A stretch of DNA of 42,132 nucleotides from Bacteroidales bacterium UBA3824. Lineage in GTDB: Bacteria; Bacteroidota; Bacteroidia; Bacteroidales; UBA3824. The position numbers and the translations under genes were made by a program. The notes beneath the pieces were generated by a model that was not told where the DNA came from, made no database searches, and was given only the letters and a program-made list of their open reading frames with translations. Where the stretch lies: positions 1 to 42,132 of the forward strand of contig DGIK01000172.1 of the NCBI GenBank assembly GCA_002393195.1, written 5' to 3'. Shown in pieces: positions 23,865 to 30,814 of the stretch (the stretch's first letter is position 1; each line of letters opens with the position of its first letter).

Positions 23865-24662
23865 TTATAATTGTGTTAGTGTGTTCATATTGCCGAATGT
23901 GATTTTTCGGGCGAAGTTTTTGTAACAGTCTGATTCGTCGGCGATTCCGGCGGGCGAGTGCGAACAGTACAGCATTATCTTGCTGTCGCCTACTTTTTCT
24001 GCCGTCCATAGGTAGCCGTCGCCGCTTGTCTCGTCGTCGATGCAGAAGAAAAACTTCTCCGCCGAATAGTTTAAGAAATAACCCTCTGTGTCGTCGGGGT
24101 AGTTGCTCGCGGCAAGTATCAGGCGACCAAAGAGATTGAGGTCGTCGTTGTCCTCAAAAATGTACACCCACTCGTCGGTTTCGCAGTCAAAATCCTTCTT
24201 TTCCACGCCTTGCATCTTCGCCAACGTTGCTATCAGTTCGTCCATCTTTGCGGGCGACGCGCTGGGCTTGCGGTCGGCATTTTTGGGCGCAGAGGGTTCG
24301 GTTTTGGGCGTATGTTCACGTTTTTTCGGGGTGTTAACCACTATTTGCTGCGGTTGCTCCACCTCGGCAGCGATGTATGGAGTGCGTTTCGGTAAATACG
24401 TTTCCGATTCGGCAACTGATGCTATCGGCTGCGCGGCGTTTTCGTTGTTCATTATTATCAATGCCCCGATGCCTATCAGTAGCGCAATGCCTGCCGCCGC
24501 AGCCACGTAACGCCATAGTTTTATGTTTTTGGGCTTTTCGTCTTGTTCGATTTTGCCCAAAACATTTTCCAAAAAGTCGTCGGGGACTTCGGTCGGTTGC
24601 CTTTTCTGTTCCTTGCGGCGCAATGCCTCGCGGATGTCGTTGTTGTTGAAATCTTTTTCCAT
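23865..24662 (-). CDS. Putative anti-sigma factor, single-pass membrane protein
   Basis: A 265-residue protein with a cytoplasmic N-terminal part (1-48) carrying the pattern PDDFLENVLGKIEQ, one membrane helix (about 50-71), a Pro/Lys/Ala-rich linker (about 85-145) and a C-terminal periplasmic domain (about 150-265; DEWVYIFEDNDDLNLFGRLI). This layout and the nearby ECF sigma gene suggest an anti-sigma factor, but no zinc-binding HxxxCxxC motif is present, so it is an inference. The ATG at 24662 is used; the frame upstream runs through the 22-bp tandem array and is not coding. The gap to the sigma gene (about 450 bases) is unusual and contains inserted material. Confidence 0.62.
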   Translation of the reverse strand: MEKDFNNNDIREALRRKEQKRQPTEVPDDFLENVLGKIEQDEKPKNIKLWRYVAAAAGIALLIGIGALIIMNNENAAQPIASVAESETYLPKRTPYIAAEVEQPQQIVVNTPKKREHTPKTEPSAPKNADRKPSASPAKMDELIATLAKMQGVEKKDFDCETDEWVYIFEDNDDLNLFGRLILAASNYPDDTEGYFLNYSAEKFFFCIDDETSGDGYLWTAEKVGDSKIMLYCSHSPAGIADESDCYKNFARKITFGNMNTLTQL

Positions 24663-24739
24663 ATTAATTTCTTTTCTTTGCCTATTAGACAACAGAGTTT
24701 CAAAAATATTACAGGTTTTGGGAAAAATTTTTGTTTTTT

Positions 24740-24770
24740 TTTGTTTCACAATGATAATTTGATAATTTTG
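24740..24770 (+). promoter_or_regulatory. Promoter reading into the 22-bp array
   Basis: TTTG (24740-24743), 19-base spacer and TAATTTTG (24763-24770) on the plus strand. The predicted start lies at the beginning of the array, so the array would form the leader of the ATPase remnant downstream. Confidence 0.5.
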
Positions 24771-24942
24771 CAACGGAGATTTGAGAATTTCGTAGCGAAG
24801 ATTTGAGAATTTTGTGACGAAGATTTGAGAATTTCGTAGCGAAGATTTGAGAATTTCGTAACGGAGATTTGAGAATTTTGTAACGGAGATTTGAGAATTT
24901 TGTAACGGAGATTTGAGAATTTTGTAACGAAGATTTGAGAAT
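24761..24942 (+). repeat. 22-bp tandem repeat array, eight units
   Basis: Eight consecutive 22-base units (24761-24782 through 24915-24936) plus six bases of a ninth. The core is gtaacggagatttgagaat, with variation at a few positions (T/C, A/G). Units 6 and 7 are identical; units 2 and 4 are identical. The last partial unit runs straight into the ATG at 24941. There are no spacers, so it is not CRISPR. Confidence 0.93.
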
Positions 24943-25048
24943 GGAAACATTTAAAAGACAGCAATTTAAAGAGATATTAGACCGAGTGAATGAGCCTCGT
25001 GGGGTAATTCAAGTATTGTCAGGACCAAGGCAAGTTGGGAAAAAGTAG
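24941..25048 (+). pseudogene. Truncated AAA ATPase gene (N-terminal remnant)
   Basis: An ATG at 24941 opens a 35-codon frame whose translation starts METFKRQQFKEILDRV and ends in SGPRQVGKK before a TAG. This is the N-terminus of a DUF4143/AAA_14-type ATPase up to the middle of its Walker A motif (normally GPRQVGKTT). The rest is gone, and the sequence passes directly into the terminator hairpin of the sigma gene. It is a deletion remnant of a third ATPase gene in this window, lying opposite to the sigma/anti-sigma transcript and between those two genes. Confidence 0.75.
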
Positions 25049-25056
25049 TTCCCCCG

Positions 25057-25105
25057 AAAAAGTCAGCCAAATTCGATGAAAAATCTCGAATTTGGCTGAC
25101 TTTTT
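25057..25105. terminator. Terminator downstream of the ECF sigma gene
   Basis: A perfect 20-bp stem (25057-25076 with 25086-25105), nine-base loop, and T-runs at the ends on both strands. It starts nine bases after the sigma gene's stop and should end that transcript before the anti-sigma gene; it would also stop transcripts from the ATPase remnant. Confidence 0.85.
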
Positions 25106-25114
25106 TTCGTTCCA

Positions 25115-25684
25115 TTATGCCGTTATCATCCCTTGCAACTTCCGTCTGATTCTGTGAAGCCTTACGCGAAGGGTGTTTTCGTCGGTGTCCATAATGAAGG
25201 CGATTTCCTTGAAGGGCTTGTCGTCATAATAATATAAGTGTAGGAGCATCTGATCATCGGGCGGCAGGAGGTCGATGGCAGCTTCCAATTGTTCAATGCG
25301 CTCCTCGCTGCCTGTGGAAAAGTAGTCGTCGTTTGGGTCGTCGTCAGGGATGTCGGTGTCGTCGATGCTGACGAAAAAACTTTTGCGGCTTTTCAGGTGG
25401 TTGATGGTGGCGTTGTAGGCGATGCGGCACACCCACGTATGAAACGACGCCCGCCCCTCAAACTTCGTCAGATTGTTGAACGCCTTTATAAAGGTGTTTT
25501 GCGCCAAATCTTTGATGTCGTCTTGGTTGTCTGTCATCTTTGAAATGAAGCCGAAGACCTGCGGAGAATAACGCTTAACCAAAACAGCATAAGCCGCAGC
25601 GGCGGACTTGCGGTCGCCACTGCGGATGTATGCTGTTATCCTGTCGATGAGGCTTTGTTCGTCGATGTCAGTTGTGTGTTCCAT
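25115..25684 (-). CDS. ECF-type RNA polymerase sigma factor
   Basis: A 189-residue sigma-70-family protein with region 2 (about 25-95; FGFISKMTDNQDDIKDLAQNTFIKAF and FHTWVCRIAYNATINHLKSR) and region 4 (about 130-185; LLPPDDQMLLHLYYYDDKPFKEIAFIM then TLRVRLHRIRRKLQ), joined by an acidic linker. Such factors direct RNA polymerase to a small regulon and are usually held by a membrane anti-sigma factor. The gene at 23865-24662 is the likely partner, although a terminator and an inserted remnant now lie between them. The regulon is unknown; the two secreted proteins downstream are obvious candidates. Confidence 0.93.
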   Translation of the reverse strand: MEHTTDIDEQSLIDRITAYIRSGDRKSAAAAYAVLVKRYSPQVFGFISKMTDNQDDIKDLAQNTFIKAFNNLTKFEGRASFHTWVCRIAYNATINHLKSRKSFFVSIDDTDIPDDDPNDDYFSTGSEERIEQLEAAIDLLPPDDQMLLHLYYYDDKPFKEIAFIMDTDENTLRVRLHRIRRKLQGMITA

Positions 25685-25979
25685 ATTGTAGAAATCGACA
25701 GCGAACTTACAAATTCTTTGTTAGATTGGTGTTATAGACGGTGTTTTTTAACATTTGTTTGCATACAAAATCCACAAAATTCTTACTTTTTCGGACATAA
25801 TTTTTCAAAAACTTACATTTTTTCGGACTTATCCATCTTAAAAATTAACATTATTTAACTTCTGCCTCAAAATCTATGTCTCAATATAACGTATTGCCGA
25901 TTTTGTTATATAAAAATATAATAATCTATCGCGAAAATTCGCTAAAAATATATTGTTTTGTAAAAATATTACAGAATAA
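25685..25979. other. AT-rich intergenic stretch
   Basis: No coding frame with credible start and length was found. The only structure noted is a pair of short similar stretches (CTTACTTTTTCGGAC at 25782-25796 and a variant at 25812-25828). It should contain the sigma gene promoter, but I could not locate a good consensus match. Confidence 0.5.
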
Positions 25980-26011
25980 TTTGCAAAATTCATACAATGT
26001 TTGTATCTTTG
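25980..26011 (+). promoter_or_regulatory. Promoter of the structured RNA
   Basis: TTTG (25980-25983), exactly 20 bases, then TATCTTTG (26004-26011): one of the best promoter matches in the window. No protein gene follows for 440 bases. Confidence 0.72.
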
Positions 26012-26016
26012 TATTG

Positions 26017-26327
26017 TTAAAAGTTTTCAAGGAAACTTTTAACGACAGGTTTTTTGAATGATTAGATAGACAAGTGATAGATGCAACGTAAGGCAGGGGA
26101 GTCTGCCGGTTGCGACTCCGGCGGACAAAGTCGTCGGACAGGTTCTTGGAAATGCGGCATCAAGTGCCGGAAGATTGGCCCGCCGCATTTTCCATCTGCG
26201 AAGTCGAAATTGCTTACGCTTCGGCTCCGCAGATGCAACAATCTGAACATCCTTTTTTAATCCTTTCTTTTCCAAGGTCCCGGTGAGGCTCCGGCAGGAA
26301 GCCCGAGCCCCGGACCTTATTTTTTTT
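26017..26327 (+). ncRNA. Candidate structured non-coding RNA upstream of mraZ
   Basis: About 310 bases with a promoter in front and a terminator at the end, and no plausible reading frame. Visible stems in order: an 11-bp hairpin at the 5' end (26016-26026 with 26033-26043); GTCTGCCGG/CCGGCGGAC near 26101-26126; AAATGCGGC/GCCGCATTT near 26150-26190 with an inner GCC/GGC stem; CATCTGCG/CGCAGATG near 26192-26235 enclosing AGTCGAA/TTCGGCT; and the terminator AAGGTCC (26274-26280)/GGACCTT (26312-26318) followed by a run of eight T. The density of GC-rich stems contrasts with the AT-rich flanks. It lacks the hallmark sequences of RNase P RNA, tmRNA and SRP RNA. A 6S-type RNA cannot be excluded. 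Confidence 0.6.
26274..26327 (+). terminator. Terminator of the structured RNA
   Basis: A seven-bp outer stem (26274-26280 with 26312-26318), a GC-rich inner region that can pair further, then A and eight T at 26319-26327. It separates the RNA from the mraZ promoter. Confidence 0.7.
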
Positions 26328-26377
26328 GCCCGTCTGTAAAATATTGATAATCAAACTAAAGAAAAAAACTTTCAAAA

Positions 26378-26407
26378 AAAGTGGTAAAAAGTGGTAGAAA
26401 GTGGTAG
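26378..26407 (+). promoter_or_regulatory. MraZ operator: three direct-repeat boxes
   Basis: Three head-to-tail boxes AAAGTGGTA with exact 10-bp spacing (starting at 26378, 26388 and 26398). MraZ proteins bind direct repeats of about this size with GTG/TGG cores ahead of their own operon (described in E. coli and mollicutes). The boxes lie just upstream of the mraZ -7 element, suited to repression by MraZ. Confidence 0.82.
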
Positions 26408-26427
26408 TGTATTCCAAAAATTGTTTG

Positions 26428-26435
26428 TAATTTTG
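26428..26435 (+). promoter_or_regulatory. -7 element of the mraZ/dcw promoter
   Basis: TAATTTTG fits TAnnTTTG and lies 22 bases before the mraZ ATG. The -33 region overlaps the last MraZ box, and no good TTTG was found there. Confidence 0.5.
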
Positions 26436-26457
26436 GAGCAAATTAAAATTATTGGAT

Positions 26458-26919
26458 ATGTGCGTTTTTACTGGAGATTTTCAAATCAAACTTGACACAA
26501 AAGGACGTTTCCTTTTCCCGTCGGCCTTCGTTGAGCAGATGGGCAAGGATGCTTTGCGCACTTTTGTTGTCAAGAAGGACATCTTTGAAAAATGCCTTAC
26601 AATATACACCAAGGAGAGTTGGCAGGAGAGGGTGGATGTAGTGAAGCGGAAGTTGAATCCCTTCAACCGTCAGCACAACATTTTCCTCCGCGAGTTTTAC
26701 AAGGACACCGCCGAAGTAACGCTCGACGCCACCAACCGTTTTCTCGTCCCAAAGAGGTTGCTCACCGACACGGGATTGAAGGACGACATATTTATAATAG
26801 GTCTCGACGACAAGATTGAGGTCTGGGATGCCGAGACTTACAACGCCTCACGCCCGAGCGCGGACGATTTCGCACAGATGGCGCAGGATTTTTTGGGCGA
26901 CATTATTATTAACAATTAA
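26458..26919 (+). CDS. mraZ: Transcriptional regulator MraZ
   Basis: A 153-residue DNA-binding protein with two SpoVT/AbrB-like halves, each carrying the DxxxR motif: DTKGRFLFPSAF (Asp13-Arg17) and DATNRFLVPKRLL (Asp90-Arg94). MraZ forms a ring-shaped oligomer and represses the dcw operon by binding direct repeats upstream; the three boxes at 26378-26407 fit this. I use the ATG at 26458; a TTG two codons earlier is possible. It is the first gene of the dcw cluster, and rsmH starts 17 bases downstream. Confidence 0.95.
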   Translation: MCVFTGDFQIKLDTKGRFLFPSAFVEQMGKDALRTFVVKKDIFEKCLTIYTKESWQERVDVVKRKLNPFNRQHNIFLREFYKDTAEVTLDATNRFLVPKRLLTDTGLKDDIFIIGLDDKIEVWDAETYNASRPSADDFAQMAQDFLGDIIINN

Positions 26920-26936
26920 AAAATCAGGTCAGCAAG

Positions 26937-27857
26937 ATGGACGTTTTTTACCATAAGCCGGTGATGCTCGACGAATGTATCGAGGCATTGAATATAAAGC
27001 CGTCGGGAGTCTATGTGGACGTTACCTTTGGCGGCGGCGGTCATTCGCGTGCCATCTTGGAGCGTTTGGATGGCGACGGACGGTTGTATGTGTTCGATCA
27101 GGACGCCGATGCCATCGACAATGTGCCTGACGACGATAGAATCCATTTTTTCAGGAGCAATTTCAGGTACTTCGCGCAGTTTCTGCGGCTTGCCGGTTGC
27201 CCGAAGGTGGACGGCGTGTTGGCGGATCTCGGCGTGTCGAGCCATCATTTTGACGATGCGCAGAGGGGGTTTTCGTTCAGGTTTGATGTGCCGCTCGATA
27301 TGAGGATGAACCAGCAGGCGGGCTTTTCGGCGCGGGAGTTGGTAAATACTTACAGCGCGGAGGATTTGAGCCGGATATTCCGCGACTACGGTGAGATAAA
27401 AAACGCCTGGCGGCTCGCGCAGGACATTGTGGCTTACCGTACCAACAAGCCTATCGTTACGGTCGGCGAGTTGATGGAGGCAGCCTCAAAGTGCATCCCC
27501 AAGTACAACGACAATAAGTACCTCGCCACGATGTTTCAGGCGATTAGGATAGAGGTCAACGACGAGATAAGCGTCCTGCAAGAGTTTCTGGCAAGCACAC
27601 CGCGAGCGTTGAAGGCGGGCGGGCGGTTGGTGATAATGACCTACCATTCGCTCGAAGATCGCCCCACCAAAAACTATTTGAAGGCTGGCAACTTTGAGGG
27701 GCGCGAACACAAAGACCCCTACGGCAATGTCATCGCACCGTTCACGGCGGTCAACCGCAAGGTGATAACGCCCTCGGACGAGGAGCTTGAAGCAAACCCG
27801 CGCTCGCGCAGCGCAAAACTTAGGGTAGGGGAGCGCACTATTTTTGATTACGATTAG
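26937..27857 (+). CDS. rsmH: 16S rRNA (cytosine-1402-N4)-methyltransferase
   Basis: A 306-residue SAM-dependent methyltransferase. The N-terminus MDVFYHKPVMLDECIEAL and the SAM-binding VDVTFGGGGHSRAIL (27-41) are diagnostic, followed by DGVLADLGVSSHHFD and the RGFSFR stretch; the late segment MTYHSLEDRPTKNY is also conserved. It modifies C1402 of 16S rRNA in the ribosome decoding centre. Its second place in the dcw cluster after mraZ is typical. Confidence 0.96.
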   Translation: MDVFYHKPVMLDECIEALNIKPSGVYVDVTFGGGGHSRAILERLDGDGRLYVFDQDADAIDNVPDDDRIHFFRSNFRYFAQFLRLAGCPKVDGVLADLGVSSHHFDDAQRGFSFRFDVPLDMRMNQQAGFSARELVNTYSAEDLSRIFRDYGEIKNAWRLAQDIVAYRTNKPIVTVGELMEAASKCIPKYNDNKYLATMFQAIRIEVNDEISVLQEFLASTPRALKAGGRLVIMTYHSLEDRPTKNYLKAGNFEGREHKDPYGNVIAPFTAVNRKVITPSDEELEANPRSRSAKLRVGERTIFDYD

Positions 27858-27918
27858 GGGAAAGACACGATACAAAGATTTGAATTTGGTTTTTGATTAC
27901 ACTTAAATACTCAAAAAG

Positions 27919-28638
27919 ATGATGGACAGGGAATATACAGAAGACGTTGACACTATGACGGAGGAGACCGACGAGGCTCTCAACCCTGACTACGACCGTG
28001 TGTCGGGCAGCGGGGAGATGCCTTCATTGGAGGATTTTCTGGGTGTCAACCATGCGTCCGACGGTCTGGGGGCGTCGTCGGATCCGTTTGGAAATGTGAT
28101 AGGCGATCCAATATATTCAGACGATTCTATGGGTGGATTCTCGTCGTCTGATGATGATGGCTTTGCCGGTTACGGTACTGAGACTGCCGCCGAGAGCAAT
28201 GCCAATGCCGACACTGAAGAGGGAAATGCCGAATCAAGCTCCTTCAGCTTCAAGAAGTTGATGAATGGCAGCTTCATTCGTAATTGGCTTTCCGTCAATC
28301 GCCGTTTTGTGGCGGTGCTGTTTGTCTTGGCGATTCTGCACATTGCCAATAGGAATTGCGCAGAGTCTCTCATTCGTGAAGAAGTGAATCTCCAAAAAGA
28401 AGTCCATAATCTCAGGGCATCGTCTATTGATATTGCAGCAAAACTTATGTCCATCAGCAAAGTGTCGTCGGTGTCCAATCTTGTGGAAAAACGCAAGCTC
28501 AAAATCCGAAAGACCCAGGTGCCGCCGATGCAGTTTTTCATCGACAAGTTTGAACGCGCCGATTCTCTCATTAAAGACGAGCCCTCTTACAGTAAGGGCG
28601 AGTTGTACGACGATGATTATGTTTTATATTCAAGGTAA
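27919..28638 (+). CDS. FtsL-like divisome protein with long acidic N-terminal extension
   Basis: A 239-residue protein in the ftsL position between rsmH and ftsI. Residues 127-143 form one membrane helix, followed by a short coiled-coil (about 147-170; LIREEVNLQKEVHNLRASS) and a periplasmic tail with KLMSISKVSSVSNLVEKRKL, as in Bacteroidota FtsL-like proteins. The first 115 residues are acidic and Ser/Gly-rich (many Asp/Glu; SSSDDDGFAGYG) with no fold that I recognise; typical relatives are only about 115-120 residues. The frame is open throughout, and the ATG at 27919 is 61 bases from rsmH, while the internal Met115 would leave a 400-base gap, so I keep the long form. FtsL links the divisome core and activates FtsW/FtsI. 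Confidence 0.8.
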   Translation: MMDREYTEDVDTMTEETDEALNPDYDRVSGSGEMPSLEDFLGVNHASDGLGASSDPFGNVIGDPIYSDDSMGGFSSSDDDGFAGYGTETAAESNANADTEEGNAESSSFSFKKLMNGSFIRNWLSVNRRFVAVLFVLAILHIANRNCAESLIREEVNLQKEVHNLRASSIDIAAKLMSISKVSSVSNLVEKRKLKIRKTQVPPMQFFIDKFERADSLIKDEPSYSKGELYDDDYVLYSR

Positions 28639-28656
28639 TTAAATCTGCGAGGGACT

Positions 28657-30795
28657 ATGGTTGACAAGGTAAAAAACGGAATCGTAAGGAAAGCCCACTT
28701 TATGTATGGCTTTGTCCTGCTGGCGATGGCTGTTGTGGTGATACGCGTTTTTCAGCTCAAAATGGTAGATGAGAAGGAATGGGAAGACAAGTCAGCGTCT
28801 ATGAAAACAGAGGTAGAAGAGGGCGTAAGGGGCGACATCATATCTTCCGATGGCCGTCTGCTTGCGACGTCGGTGCCTTCATACGATTTGATATGGGATT
28901 TCAGGGTAAGTAATCTCAAGAGAAAAAATTTGTTTGAAAACAATGTTGATTCGCTTGCGGCGTGTATGAGTCAGTTGTTTGGCGACAGCTCCGCTCAGTC
29001 TTATGCCGCGATGTTTAGAAAGGCATTCAAGGAAGAAAAGTCGCATTTCGTTGTAAAGACCAAGCTTACTTATAGTCAAAAGGAGGAAGTACGCAAATTC
29101 CCGATATTTAAACTTGGACGCAATAAGAGTGGTCTCATTATCAACGAAATACGCAATCGAAAATATCCTCACAACGAACTTGCCAAAAGGTGCATCGGCT
29201 ATATCAACGGAAGTACACGTGTGGGAATGGAATTGGCTTTCAATTCCAATCTCGCCGGCACAAGCGGAAAGATTCGCAAATATAAGGTGGCTGGTGGCGA
29301 ATTGTACCCGCTTGGCACAGTGGACAACGACAAGGCTCCGCAGGACGGAAGCGATGTCATTGTAACTCTCGATGTAAGCATACAAGATGTTGCCGAAAGA
29401 AGTCTGATGAAATATTTGGACACCAGCAAGGCTCAGTGGGGTACGGCGATAGTGATGGAAGTGGCTACAGGCAAGATACGTGCAATGGCAAATCTCCAGT
29501 ACGACGAAAAAAGTGGCAGATACTTGGAGCTGTTCAATCACGCCATTGGTTCCAAGGTGCCGCCGGGTTCTACATTCAAGTTGCCAACTATGATTGCAGT
29601 ATTGGAGAAGACCGGCATGGATATCGACGATGTAATTGATATGCCGGGGCAATTTTATAAATTGCCGGGCAGTGGCACCAAGCCTATTGAGGACGAAAAA
29701 CCGCATATCATGGTCGGTCCTACACCCATAAGGAAGATTTTTGAATTGTCGTCTAATGTGGGTGTGGCTACGCTTGCGAGGATGGCATATCCTACCGCCG
29801 AGGACGAGAAGGAATTTACCACGAGACTTGGCAAGATGAACCTTTGCAGCACTACGGGCATCGACATCGACGGCGAAATCGCACCCATTATGCGTGAAGC
29901 CGGGTCCAATTTGTGGTGGGCAGGCTCTTTGGAGAAGATGGCGATAGGCTACGAGACCGAGTATTCTCCGTTGCAGATACTTACATTGTACAATGCTGTC
30001 GCCAATGGCGGCAAGATGATGAGGCCGTATCTCAAAGAGTCGGTGCGAAAGCATGGAGTTACCACCGAGGTCGTAGAGCCAGTTGCAATCAATTGGTCGA
30101 TATGCGACGAGGCAACATTGAAAAAAGTAACCGAGTTGTTGGTTGGCGTTGTGGAACGTGGCACTGCCAGTGGAATGAAAAACAAGTTTTTCCAGATAGC
30201 CGGCAAAACTGGTACGGCGCAGATATTTGAAGGCGACAAGTGTGTTGGACATAGTGCGTCGTTCGCGGGTTTCTTCCCTGCCGACCATCCAAAATATTCG
30301 TGCATCGTAGTCATCTATAAGCCCAAGGTAAAACGCTATATCTATGGTAGTGCGGCGGCTGTGCCGGTATTTGAAGAAATTGTGGATGCTCTGTGCGCAC
30401 AGGACAGGGAACTCCATACCCAGAAGAATTTTGACCTTGCTTCATACGCCGATAGGAAGCAACTTCCCGTATCCAAATGCGGCGACAAGATGGTTTTAGA
30501 CAGGTTGTTTTCCAACTTTAATGTCCCGGTCGTCAATGTGGAGCAGTCGCAGCAATACCATTTTGTAGATCCAGAAAACAAAGATGGTGTTGTGAATTTG
30601 GAACCTGTGCCCATAAAAAAATCCACTGTGCCCAATGTGGTGGGCATGGGATTGAGAGACGCGATGTTCTTGCTGCGAAAGCAAAACCTCAAGGTTACGG
30701 TCGTAGGGCGCGGCACTGTTAAAAAACAGTCGTTGGCACCATATACCAATATAAAAAGCGGCGACAAAATCACCATAGAACTCGCAATTAATTAA
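28657..30795 (+). CDS. ftsI: Septal peptidoglycan transpeptidase FtsI (PBP3-like) with PASTA domain
   Basis: A 712-residue class B penicillin-binding protein: membrane anchor (about 13-33), pedestal domain (RGDIISSDGRLLATSVPSYD at 58-77), and transpeptidase domain with the three active-site motifs STFK (305-308, nucleophile Ser305), SSN (365-367) and KTGT (517-520). A C-terminal PASTA domain (about 650-712; STVPNVVGMGLRDAMFLLRK) follows, usual for Bacteroidota FtsI and otherwise seen in Gram-positive PBPs. It cross-links septal peptidoglycan with the glycosyltransferase FtsW. It lies 18 bases after the FtsL-like gene and 19 before murE. Confidence 0.95.
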   Translation: MVDKVKNGIVRKAHFMYGFVLLAMAVVVIRVFQLKMVDEKEWEDKSASMKTEVEEGVRGDIISSDGRLLATSVPSYDLIWDFRVSNLKRKNLFENNVDSLAACMSQLFGDSSAQSYAAMFRKAFKEEKSHFVVKTKLTYSQKEEVRKFPIFKLGRNKSGLIINEIRNRKYPHNELAKRCIGYINGSTRVGMELAFNSNLAGTSGKIRKYKVAGGELYPLGTVDNDKAPQDGSDVIVTLDVSIQDVAERSLMKYLDTSKAQWGTAIVMEVATGKIRAMANLQYDEKSGRYLELFNHAIGSKVPPGSTFKLPTMIAVLEKTGMDIDDVIDMPGQFYKLPGSGTKPIEDEKPHIMVGPTPIRKIFELSSNVGVATLARMAYPTAEDEKEFTTRLGKMNLCSTTGIDIDGEIAPIMREAGSNLWWAGSLEKMAIGYETEYSPLQILTLYNAVANGGKMMRPYLKESVRKHGVTTEVVEPVAINWSICDEATLKKVTELLVGVVERGTASGMKNKFFQIAGKTGTAQIFEGDKCVGHSASFAGFFPADHPKYSCIVVIYKPKVKRYIYGSAAAVPVFEEIVDALCAQDRELHTQKNFDLASYADRKQLPVSKCGDKMVLDRLFSNFNVPVVNVEQSQQYHFVDPENKDGVVNLEPVPIKKSTVPNVVGMGLRDAMFLLRKQNLKVTVVGRGTVKKQSLAPYTNIKSGDKITIELAIN

Positions 30796-30814
30796 TATTA
30801 AAAACATTACGGCA

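Noticed and set aside
24761..24942. Regular 22-bp repeats as a CRISPR array
   Set aside because: Units are head-to-tail without spacers, and no cas gene is near.
24663..24950. N-terminal extension of the putative anti-sigma protein across the tandem array
   Set aside because: The extension is only the translated repeat (FSNLRYEILKS-like) and lies upstream of a clear start at 24662; open frames through short repeats are expected.
25782..25828. Two short similar stretches (CTTAC...TTTCGGAC) in the AT-rich gap
   Set aside because: Only two imperfect short copies in AT-rich DNA; no structure or gene relation.
26039..26275. Minus-strand frame of 78 codons inside the structured RNA region
   Set aside because: Low-quality composition, and the region is explained better by paired stems with promoter and terminator on the plus strand.
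26017..26327. RNase P RNA, tmRNA or SRP RNA
   Set aside because: The hallmark sequences (GAGGAAAGTCC, the GGGGCTGATTCTGG start, the GGTCCGGAAGGAAGCAG loop) are absent; only a weak GGCAGGAAGCC resemblance to the last was seen.
26452..26457. TTG start for mraZ two codons upstream
   Set aside because: The ATG at 26458 gives the usual MraZ N-terminus; TTG starts are less likely.
28879..30417. Long open frame on the minus strand opposite ftsI
   Set aside because: It is a codon-bias mirror of a secure gene; no domain, signal or promoter supports it. The same holds for long antisense frames opposite murE (31187-32278) and ftsW (35225-36226).
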